Source: an uncultured Bacteroidales bacterium
Lineage (GTDB): Bacteria; Bacteroidota; Bacteroidia; Bacteroidales; Bacteroidaceae
Length of the DNA stretch: 42,407 bases
Reading direction: 5' to 3'
NCBI GenBank assembly: GCA_902772585.1
Contig: CACYBB010000021.1
Location: 1 to 42,407, forward strand
Below, piece by piece: positions 27,646 to 34,264 of the stretch (its first letter is position 1; every line of letters starts with the position of its first letter). The notes beneath the pieces were generated by a model. The model was not told the DNA's origin and made no database searches. It worked only from the letters and a program-made list of their open reading frames with translations. The translations under genes were made by a program, and so were the position numbers.

Positions 27646-27670
27646 CTCCACATTCCCCCACATTTCCCCA
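27646..27670 (-). promoter_or_regulatory. MraZ operator: three TGGGN-type boxes with 5-base spacers
   Basis: On the minus strand TGGGG (27670-27666), TGGGG (27660-27656) and TGGAG (27650-27646) repeat every 10 bases, separated by AAATG and GAATG. This is the arrangement described for E. coli MraZ (TGGGN direct repeats, 5-base spacer). The boxes cover the -33 region of the mraZ promoter, so binding should block transcription. Confidence 0.8.
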
Positions 27671-27751
27671 CTTTTTTGAGTGAAAAGATGCAAAAGATTC
27701 CTTATTTGCGCAAATTTTCTTTAAAAGTGCTATTATTAGAACATTTTTCCG

Positions 27752-27759
27752 TATATTTG
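27752..27759 (+). promoter_or_regulatory. -7 box of the glsA promoter
   Basis: TATATTTG (27752-27759) fits the Bacteroidetes -7 consensus, 26 bases before the glsA ATG. A canonical -33 TTTG at 19 bases is not seen. The gap between mraZ and glsA (27598-27785) thus holds two divergent promoters. Confidence 0.65.
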
Positions 27760-27765
27760 CATGCC

Positions 27766-27777
27766 GTTAGTACTAAC
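27766..27777 (+). promoter_or_regulatory. 12-base perfect palindrome in the glsA leader
   Basis: GTTAGTACTAAC lies between the -7 box and the start codon, at or just after the expected transcription start, where a bound repressor would block transcription. It shares the AGTACT centre with the palindrome at 4747-4760. Function unknown. Confidence 0.4.
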
Positions 27778-27785
27778 AGAGAGAA

Positions 27786-28610
27786 ATGGGACAGATTACA
27801 GAGAAGACTATCGACATTGACAGTATCCTGAAAAACAAGATGGGAGCCAAGGCAAAATGGATTCCCCGTCCGTTGGTGTCGTGGCTGAAACGCATTGCAC
27901 ACCAAGAGGAGGTGAATGCTTTTCTTTGGGAATCTCGCGACAAGGTTGGTACACCCTGGCTAGAAGCTTGTGTAGAGTATTTGCAGATGACGCTTGAGGT
28001 GGAAGGCAAAGAGAACCTACCCGACCCTGCCGACGGACGTTTCTACACCTTTGTCTCCAATCATCCGCTGGGTGGCGAGGACGGTGTAGCACTTGGTGCT
28101 CTTATCGGACGCCACTACGACTCGCGCTTTCGTTATCTGGTCAACGACCTGCTGATGTACCTGCCTGGACTGGCACCGCTGTGCATTCCCATCAACAAGA
28201 CCGGCAAAGCCAGTCGCAATTTCCCTGCTATGGTAGAAACGGGATTCCAGAGCGACAATCACATGCTGATGTTCCCTGCTGGACTTTGCTCCCGCCGTCA
28301 TAATGGTGTCATTCGCGACATTGCATGGAAGAAAACTTTCATCTCGAAGAGTGTGGAGTACCAACGCGACGTTATTCCCATCCATTTCAGTGGGCAAAAC
28401 TCCAGTTTCTTCTATCGCCTGGCCAATTTCTCCGACCGTTTCCTGCCATTCAATCTGGCCATGTTGTTTTTGGTCGATGAGATGTACAAGAACGTCGGCA
28501 AAACCTTCCGCATCGCCATTGGCAAACCCATTCCCTGGCAGACTTTCGATAAGAGTAAAAGCCCGATGGAATGGGCACAATATGTACAAGATATCGTCTA
28601 TAACCTATAA
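27786..28610 (+). CDS. glsA: Glycine-lipid O-acyltransferase (PlsC-type), GlsA
   Basis: The 274-residue protein is a lysophosphatidate-acyltransferase-like enzyme. The acceptor motif is NHPLGGEDG (His93, Asp99: five rather than the usual four residues between them), followed by LMYLPGLAPLCIPINKTGK and LMFPAGLCSRR, the counterpart of the PEG motif. In Bacteroides thetaiotaomicron paired glsA and glsB genes make glycine lipids: GlsB N-acylates glycine and GlsA adds a second acyl chain through an ester bond. Here the two are adjacent, 23 bases apart, with glsA first. The general family is certain, the glycine-lipid role follows from the pairing. Confidence 0.82.
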   Translation: MGQITEKTIDIDSILKNKMGAKAKWIPRPLVSWLKRIAHQEEVNAFLWESRDKVGTPWLEACVEYLQMTLEVEGKENLPDPADGRFYTFVSNHPLGGEDGVALGALIGRHYDSRFRYLVNDLLMYLPGLAPLCIPINKTGKASRNFPAMVETGFQSDNHMLMFPAGLCSRRHNGVIRDIAWKKTFISKSVEYQRDVIPIHFSGQNSSFFYRLANFSDRFLPFNLAMLFLVDEMYKNVGKTFRIAIGKPIPWQTFDKSKSPMEWAQYVQDIVYNL

Positions 28611-28633
28611 AACCCCATAACCTCATCACACAC

Positions 28634-29629
28634 ATGGAAGAACCAATTATCCAGCCCATCCCCAAGGAGATACTCAAGAGTGAACTCACTCCTGACAAAC
28701 AGTTGCGCATGACCAACAAGAGCAACAACAAAATCTACGTCATTACGGCACACAATGCCCCCAATGTAATGCAGGAGATTGGCCGACTACGCGAAATAGC
28801 GTTCCGTGAAGCTGGCGGCGGTACCGGCAAGGAAGTCGACATCGACGAATTCGACACTTGCGAGAACTGCTACAAACAGCTTATTGTATGGAACCCAGAA
28901 GAAGAGGAGATAATTGGAGGCTACCGTTATCTGGCTGGAACCGACTGGCAATACGACAAAAAGGGGCAACCGATATTGGCAACCAGCCACATGTTCCATT
29001 TTTCAGAGAAGTTTATCAAGGATTATGCTCCTTGGACCATCGAACTTGGGCGCTCTTTTGTCTCTCTTCCCTATCAGAGTTCACGAATGGGTGCCAAAAG
29101 CCTTTTTGCACTAGATAATCTGTGGGATGGACTTGGAGCACTTACGGTTATCAAGCCCAACGTAAAATACTATTTTGGCAAGATGACCATGTACCCCAGC
29201 TACATCCGCAAAGGACGCGATATGATTCTCTATTTCCTTAAGAAGCATTTTGATGACAAAGAAAACCTTATCATCCCGATGAAACCATTGGAATTAGAGA
29301 CAGACCCCACTGAGCTGGCAGCACTTTTCTGCGGTAACGATTTCAAGGAAGACTATAAGATTCTGAATGGTGAGATTCGCAAGTTGGGCTACAATATTCC
29401 ACCACTCGTCAATGCGTATATGGGTCTATCACCAACGATGAAGTTGTTTGGCACAGCTATCAACTATGGTTTTGGCGATGTTGAGGAGACTGGTATCCTG
29501 ATTGCTATTGACGAGATTTTCGAAGAGAAGCGCAAGCGTCATATAGACTCCTTTATTCAGGAGCATCGTGACGAGTTGGAACTCACCTCAGGTGCTAACA
29601 AAATCATCTATAAATACAAGAACAGCTGA
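28634..29629 (+). CDS. glsB: Glycine N-acyltransferase (GNAT fold, hemolysin-like), GlsB
   Basis: The 331-residue protein belongs to the OlsB/hemolysin-like GNAT acyltransferases: IGRLREIAFREAGGGTGKEVDIDEFD, IIGGYRYLAGTDW and ELGRSFVSLPYQSS form the acyl-donor binding core. The second half (KYYFGKMTMYPSYIRKGRDM) is conserved in the Bacteroidetes group. GlsB puts a 3-hydroxy fatty acid on glycine as first step to glycine lipids, membrane lipids important for stress tolerance and colonisation in Bacteroides. It follows glsA closely and ends 2 bases before the HPr-kinase-like gene, so the lipid genes and the cassette behind them are probably one transcript. Confidence 0.85.
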   Translation: MEEPIIQPIPKEILKSELTPDKQLRMTNKSNNKIYVITAHNAPNVMQEIGRLREIAFREAGGGTGKEVDIDEFDTCENCYKQLIVWNPEEEEIIGGYRYLAGTDWQYDKKGQPILATSHMFHFSEKFIKDYAPWTIELGRSFVSLPYQSSRMGAKSLFALDNLWDGLGALTVIKPNVKYYFGKMTMYPSYIRKGRDMILYFLKKHFDDKENLIIPMKPLELETDPTELAALFCGNDFKEDYKILNGEIRKLGYNIPPLVNAYMGLSPTMKLFGTAINYGFGDVEETGILIAIDEIFEEKRKRHIDSFIQEHRDELELTSGANKIIYKYKNS

Positions 29630-29631
29630 GA

Positions 29632-30495
29632 ATGAAGCATTACTATAAGGTCGCTGAACACACCTTCTCTGTCGATATACCAGAAGGCAATACTCTTCTC
29701 GATGAAATGGGGCAATACGCTCCATTTTCTGTCAATGAAGACGCTCACGTGGTCTTCTCCTTACGTATCGTCAACAAAGATGATTTCCCACAGACTGACG
29801 ACCTTACCACAGAGATGAATCAGGACGATGACGGTTCACAGATACTGGCAGGTCATCTCCATGGACAACCTTATTTCGAGTTTCAACTGTGGGGACGCTG
29901 TGCTGCCCGTATGGTCACGGACAAACATTATAAGCATGCTGACGTCTTGCTCGTCGATGAACCATTATTTGGCATCAACAATGCTTTGATGGTTATGTAT
30001 GCCCTGTCAACAGCCAACCTCCAGACTGCCCTCTTCCACTCTTCCGTGGTTAGTTGTGCCGGATACGGCTATATGTTCCTGGGCAAGAGTGGTACGGGCA
30101 AAAGTACTCATTCCAGTTTGTGGCTGAAGCATATTAGTGGTACCCAACTAATCAATGATGACAACCCCGTAGTGCGTCGCATGCCCGATGGATTCTACGT
30201 TTTTGGATCTCCTTGGAGTGGAAAGACCCCTTGTTATCGCAACGTATGCTATCCTTTGGGGGCTGTTGTCCAACTCAGTCAAGCACCTTATAATCAAATA
30301 CAACGATTGAGACCATTATCGGCCTACGCCGCACTTGTACCATCTATCTCTGGCAAGCGTTGGGACAAGCAGGTTGCTGAAGGCCTGCACGAGACGGAGG
30401 ATATGATGGCAAGCGAGGTTAATGTATGGCATCTGGAATGCCTGCCCGACCAAGAAGCCGCAGAAATCTGTTCCAAGACAATACGTAAAGCATGA
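29632..30495 (+). CDS. HPr-kinase-like P-loop ATPase of a PqqD-associated cassette
   Basis: The 287-residue protein has a PEP-carboxykinase/HprK-type fold. The P-loop GKSGTGKST lies at 151-159, an acidic INDD motif at 174-177 corresponds to the HprK Asp pair, and a second glycine/lysine loop (FGSPWSGKTP) begins at 191. The N-terminal 140 residues (QLWGRCAARM, GINNALMVMYA) form the domain found in stand-alone HprK-like proteins of peptide-modification loci. In the lasso peptide paeninodin such a kinase phosphorylates the precursor peptide. The substrate here is unknown. It overlaps the next gene by 4 bases. Confidence 0.8.
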   Translation: MKHYYKVAEHTFSVDIPEGNTLLDEMGQYAPFSVNEDAHVVFSLRIVNKDDFPQTDDLTTEMNQDDDGSQILAGHLHGQPYFEFQLWGRCAARMVTDKHYKHADVLLVDEPLFGINNALMVMYALSTANLQTALFHSSVVSCAGYGYMFLGKSGTGKSTHSSLWLKHISGTQLINDDNPVVRRMPDGFYVFGSPWSGKTPCYRNVCYPLGAVVQLSQAPYNQIQRLRPLSAYAALVPSISGKRWDKQVAEGLHETEDMMASEVNVWHLECLPDQEAAEICSKTIRKA

Positions 30496-30944
30496 ACAAC
30501 GTATCCGATAACGAGATCATCCAGAGTGCCATCAAGCTGGTCAACGAAGGGTTACGCGTCACCTTTCCCGTGAAAGGCTACAGCATGCTGCCATTCATCA
30601 TCGGTGGTAAGGAGAGCGTTGACCTCGTCAAACCTGATAATCTGCAGGTCGGCCACGTCGTGCTGGCATGGGTGGAGGGCTGTCGTTACGTGGTACATCG
30701 TATTATTCAGATAGATGGTGATAAAGTAACACTGATGGGCGACGGCAACATTGCGGGTGTAGAGCACTGCCTGCTCAGCGACGTAGCAGCACTGGCTATC
30801 AACGTCGTCACACCGCAAGGGAAACACCACCATCTCTATGCCTCATGGCGCATCAAGGCCAGTCGTCTATGGTGGCGCTTGCTACCTATTCGTCGCTGGA
30901 TACTGGCTATCTATCGTCGGACTTGGCTAAGAATAGTGTCGTAA
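30492..30944 (+). CDS. S24/S26-like signal-peptidase-type protein
   Basis: The 150-residue protein has the signal peptidase core. VKGYSMLPFI places a nucleophile-like Ser at 31, GHVVLAW is the usual second box, and YVVHRII places His at 69, as in the Ser-His SipW/archaeal type rather than the Ser-Lys bacterial type. DGDKVTLMGDGN is the following box. There is no N-terminal membrane helix; the C-terminus is basic and tryptophan-rich (WWRLLPIRRWILAIYRR) and may lie on the membrane. It may remove a leader peptide within the cassette. LexA-type repressor is unlikely because there is no DNA-binding domain. Confidence 0.75.
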   Translation: MNNVSDNEIIQSAIKLVNEGLRVTFPVKGYSMLPFIIGGKESVDLVKPDNLQVGHVVLAWVEGCRYVVHRIIQIDGDKVTLMGDGNIAGVEHCLLSDVAALAINVVTPQGKHHHLYASWRIKASRLWWRLLPIRRWILAIYRRTWLRIVS

Positions 30945-30987
30945 TGTCGTAATAACGTTATACCGTAATACCGAAATATCGAAAAGA
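30940..30987. repeat. Octamer tandem repeat between the S26-like gene and pqqD-like gene
   Basis: CG dinucleotides fall at 30940, 30948, 30956, 30964, 30972 and 30980, exactly every 8 bases. The first unit holds the last sense codon and stop of the S26-like gene (TAA 30942-30944). The array ends in an A-rich tract before the ATG at 30996. Confidence 0.85.
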
Positions 30988-30995
30988 AATAGAAT

Positions 30996-31271
30996 ATGAA
31001 ACAGAAAGAAGGATTTGTGCTGCGTACCGTCTGTGGCGAGCACGTCATTGTAGGTGAAGGCTTAGGTACCATTGATTTTGGCAAGCTTATCAGTCTCAAC
31101 GAAACCGCTGCATGGATATGGAAAAAAGCCGGTGAGATGGGAGATTTTACTATCGACCGTCTGGCAGAAGCCCTCTGCGAGGAATACGAAGTCGATGCCC
31201 AACAAGCTCACGATGACGTAACAAAGATGGTCCAGCAATGGCAGGAACTGGGAATCATTGAGAATTCGTAA
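30996..31271 (+). CDS. PqqD-family protein (RiPP precursor recognition element)
   Basis: The 91-residue protein is a stand-alone PqqD-like winged-helix domain: GFVLRTVCGEHVIVGEG, the hallmark ISLNETAAWIWKKA (about 32-45), and a helical end (DDVTKMVQQWQELGIIE). PqqD-like domains bind leader peptides of ribosomally made, modified peptides and deliver them to tailoring enzymes. Here the neighbours are an HprK-like kinase, a peptidase-like protein and an ABC exporter; no precursor gene is visible. Its stop codon lies 18 bases before, and in the same frame as, the exporter start. Confidence 0.85.
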   Translation: MKQKEGFVLRTVCGEHVIVGEGLGTIDFGKLISLNETAAWIWKKAGEMGDFTIDRLAEALCEEYEVDAQQAHDDVTKMVQQWQELGIIENS

Positions 31272-31289
31272 TTCATAATTCGTAATTCC
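31263..31289. repeat. Heptamer tandem repeat between pqqD-like gene and ABC exporter
   Basis: AATTC begins at 31263, 31270, 31277 and 31284, exactly 7 bases apart. The array covers the last codons and stop of the pqqD-like gene and the whole spacer to the TTG start of the exporter. Confidence 0.8.
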
Positions 31290-32918
31290 TTGAAGTACGT
31301 CGTCTGGATCATACGCAACATGGCGGGCATCAGGTGGAACACCCTGATTCGCATCGTGGTAGGCATCACACAAGTGATGCTGGGCCTGATTATGATATGG
31401 TTCAGCAAGCAGTTTATCGATGTTACCATCCGCACAGGCAGTGACCAGGATGTTATTACGATGGTAATACTGCTCATCGCTTTGGTTGTTACGGGTATCC
31501 TGCTGCGCCAGTTCTACTACTATATGGCCACCAAAGCCAACACCTATCAGTCGAACAGCATCCGACTGCGGGTGTTCAGTAGCCTGTTTCGTCGTCAGAT
31601 GTACGAAGATCAGCTACATTCCGGTGATGTCACCTCACGACTTTCCAAGGATATAGACACCGTTGCCGATGTCACTACCTCTCTGCTGCCTCAGTTTACC
31701 GTTACAGGAGTACAACTCGTTGGAGCCTTCCTGCTGATGTACTCCATGGATAGCAGACTGGCACTCGCACTGCTACTCATCACACCGTTTGTGGTAGCTT
31801 TCGGCAAACTCTTCGCCCATCGGTTGCGTAACATGACGCTCGACATCCGTCAACAGGAGAGCACCATCCAGATGCAGGTACAGGAAGGTATGGAACACAA
31901 TGCCGTCCTGCGCTCGTTGGGTAGCGAACAGTGGGTAACAGGACGTCTCAGCGATATGCAAGACCAATTGATGGGACGTGTACTCCGTCGTACGCGTTTC
32001 ACGGTCGTATCCCGACTGCTCTTGGCTTTTACTTTCAGTCTGGGCTATCTTATGGCTTTCATCTGGGGTGGACTGCAACTACGCGCTGGCGTTATCACCT
32101 TTGGTGTCATGACATCGTTCCTCCAGTTGGTAGGACAGATTCAGCACCCCATATTAAATATGCTGAACATGATGCCTCAGTTCTTCTATGCTATGGCGAG
32201 TATCGACCGCCTGGAAGAGTTGACGACGACGTCTGAACAGACAGATAGCGGTGACCACGAACAGCTAACAGGCCCTATAGGTATCATGGTTCATGATGTC
32301 TGCTTCACCTATGCTTCTGGTGACCAAGAGGTGCTTACCCATTTCTCTCACAACTTTCCTCCAGGCAGCAAGACAGCCATCATGGGAGCGACAGGCATCG
32401 GCAAGACCACCCTCTTCCGACTGATGCTGGCATTTATCAAACCTAATGCCGGTGAAATCACTGTTTCTGGTAGCAACCGACAGTCCCAGCCCGTTGACGA
32501 GCACACACGGAAGCACTTCGTCTTTGTGCCCCAAGGCAATACGCTCATGAGTGGTACTGTCCGTTACAACCTACAACTGGCCCGTCCAGAGGCTACTGAT
32601 GAAGAACTACGTCAGGTACTCCATGTCGCTATGGCGGATTTCGTCTATAACCTACCCCAAGGCATCGACACCCAGTTGGGCGAACGTGGTATCGGTCTCA
32701 GTGAAGGTCAGGCACAGCGCATCGCCATCGCTCGTGGTCTGTTACGTCCTGGTGGCATTCTTCTTCTCGACGAAATCAGCTCTTCTCTCGACGAACAAAC
32801 CGAGCGAGAACTCTTCAGCCGTCTCTTCGACTATTGTCATGACAAGACCATGATCTTCATCACCCACCGCCCTGCCGTCAGCCAACTCTGTGATGATGTC
32901 ATCCAAATTAAGAAATGA
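31290..32918 (+). CDS. ABC exporter, fused permease and ATPase
   Basis: The 542-residue half-transporter has about six membrane helices in the first 300 residues and an ATPase domain: Walker A GATGIGKTT at 366-374, signature LSEGQ at 470-474, Walker B ILLLDE at 490-495. There is no N-terminal C39 peptidase domain, so any leader would have to be cut by another protein such as the S26-like one. Its place behind HprK-like, S26-like and PqqD-like genes suggests export of the cassette product. The start is taken as TTG; the alternative is ATG at 31320. It overlaps dgt by 4 bases. Confidence 0.9.
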   Translation: MKYVVWIIRNMAGIRWNTLIRIVVGITQVMLGLIMIWFSKQFIDVTIRTGSDQDVITMVILLIALVVTGILLRQFYYYMATKANTYQSNSIRLRVFSSLFRRQMYEDQLHSGDVTSRLSKDIDTVADVTTSLLPQFTVTGVQLVGAFLLMYSMDSRLALALLLITPFVVAFGKLFAHRLRNMTLDIRQQESTIQMQVQEGMEHNAVLRSLGSEQWVTGRLSDMQDQLMGRVLRRTRFTVVSRLLLAFTFSLGYLMAFIWGGLQLRAGVITFGVMTSFLQLVGQIQHPILNMLNMMPQFFYAMASIDRLEELTTTSEQTDSGDHEQLTGPIGIMVHDVCFTYASGDQEVLTHFSHNFPPGSKTAIMGATGIGKTTLFRLMLAFIKPNAGEITVSGSNRQSQPVDEHTRKHFVFVPQGNTLMSGTVRYNLQLARPEATDEELRQVLHVAMADFVYNLPQGIDTQLGERGIGLSEGQAQRIAIARGLLRPGGILLLDEISSSLDEQTERELFSRLFDYCHDKTMIFITHRPAVSQLCDDVIQIKK

Positions 32919-34264
32919 AATATATGGACTGGAAACAACTCATATCAAACAAGCGACTCGGACAAGAACAGCGCCACACAGAGCGTCACGACGACCGTTC
33001 AGAGTTCAAACGCGATTACGACCGACTCATCTTCTCGGCACCGTTCCGCCGCCTGCAGAACAAGACACAGGTATTCCCTTTGCCGGGTAGCGTCTTTGTA
33101 CACAACCGACTGACCCACTCGCTAGAGGTGGCCAGCGTAGGCATGTCACTGGGTAACGACGTCGCTCAGCGTACCATCACCGAGCGTCGTCCCGAACTGC
33201 GCGGCACACTGTTTGAAGAGATTGGCCAGATTGTTTCTACAGCCTGTTTGGCTCATGACTTGGGCAATCCACCGTTTGGTCATTCTGGAGAGAAAGCCAT
33301 CCAGACGTTCTTTACTGAGGGCCCTGGCAAGGAACTGCAAGAGCAGGTATCACCCGCCTTCTGGGACGACATCACCCATTTTGAGGGTAATGCCAATGCC
33401 TTCCGACTGTTGACGCACCAGTTTAAGGGTCGCCGTCCTGGTGGTTTTGTCATGACCTACTCCACCATTGCCAGCATCGTGAAATATCCCTATGCCTCGT
33501 CAGCAGCCAGCAAGAAGGGCAAATTCGGATTCTTCCAAAGCGAGCAGGCCACCTACCAGCGCATTGCCGATGAAATGGGGATTTTCTGTATCTCAAAACC
33601 TGGTGAGCCACTTCGTTATGTGCGCCATCCGCTGGTCTATCTCGTTGAGGCTGCCGACGACATCTGCTATGAGATAATGGATTTAGAGGATGCCCATAAA
33701 CTGAAGATTATTACCTTTGAACAAGCTTCACGCCTCATGCTCGATTTCTTCGACGCCGAGACGCAGCAACACATCCTGCAACGTATCGAGAGCGAACAAC
33801 TCACCGATAAAAATGAGCAGATTGTCTATCTTCGTGCCTGTGTCATCGGTAAATTAGAGAATGAGTGCGTCAACACTTTCGTAGCACATGAAGACGAAAT
33901 ATTGAACGGTACCTTCACTGGCAGCCTCATCGACCATATCAGTCCCTTACAGCGCGAAGCCTATCGTCGTTGTGCCGAAGTTTCCGTACAGAAAATCTAT
34001 CGTAGCCGTCCTGTGCTCGACGTAGAACTGTCAGGTTACAAGATTATGGAGACACTGATGCAGCAGATGGTAGAGGCCGTCATGCATCCTGACCGCTACT
34101 ACTCACAGCAACTCATTGGTCGCGTGTCCAGCCAATATCACATTGACGACCCCGACTTGGAGGTTCGTCTCATGGCTGTTATCGACTACATCTCCGGTAT
34201 GACCGATGTCTATGCCCTCGACGTCTACCAGAAGATAAATGGTATCTCCCTGCCGATTATTTAG
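32915..34264 (+). CDS. dgt: Deoxyguanosinetriphosphate triphosphohydrolase
   Basis: The 449-residue HD-domain enzyme cleaves dGTP (or other dNTPs) to the nucleoside and triphosphate. Motifs are RDYDRLIFSAPFRRLQNKTQV, NRLTHSLEVA (His68), ACLAHDLGNPPFGHSGEKA (His114-Asp115) and VEAADDICYEIMDLEDA with the last metal-binding Asp. These match Dgt type 1. Start and exporter stop overlap (ATGA), and the 3' end overlaps the convergent sensor kinase gene by 8 bases, leaving no room for a separate terminator. dNTP hydrolases can limit phage replication, but this one looks like a housekeeping member. Confidence 0.95.
   Translation: MKYMDWKQLISNKRLGQEQRHTERHDDRSEFKRDYDRLIFSAPFRRLQNKTQVFPLPGSVFVHNRLTHSLEVASVGMSLGNDVAQRTITERRPELRGTLFEEIGQIVSTACLAHDLGNPPFGHSGEKAIQTFFTEGPGKELQEQVSPAFWDDITHFEGNANAFRLLTHQFKGRRPGGFVMTYSTIASIVKYPYASSAASKKGKFGFFQSEQATYQRIADEMGIFCISKPGEPLRYVRHPLVYLVEAADDICYEIMDLEDAHKLKIITFEQASRLMLDFFDAETQQHILQRIESEQLTDKNEQIVYLRACVIGKLENECVNTFVAHEDEILNGTFTGSLIDHISPLQREAYRRCAEVSVQKIYRSRPVLDVELSGYKIMETLMQQMVEAVMHPDRYYSQQLIGRVSSQYHIDDPDLEVRLMAVIDYISGMTDVYALDVYQKINGISLPII

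Noticed and set aside
30492-30944. LexA/phage-repressor-type S24 regulator
   Set aside because: There is no helix-turn-helix N-terminal domain, and the Ser-His pattern (SMLP, VVHR) fits the signal-peptidase branch.
30945-31289. Hidden RiPP precursor gene within the cassette
   Set aside because: The two gaps are repeat DNA of 51 and 18 bases, with no open frame with leader/core character.
32915-34264. dgt as an anti-phage defence gene
   Set aside because: It has the full-length housekeeping Dgt motifs, and the neighbours are not defence genes.
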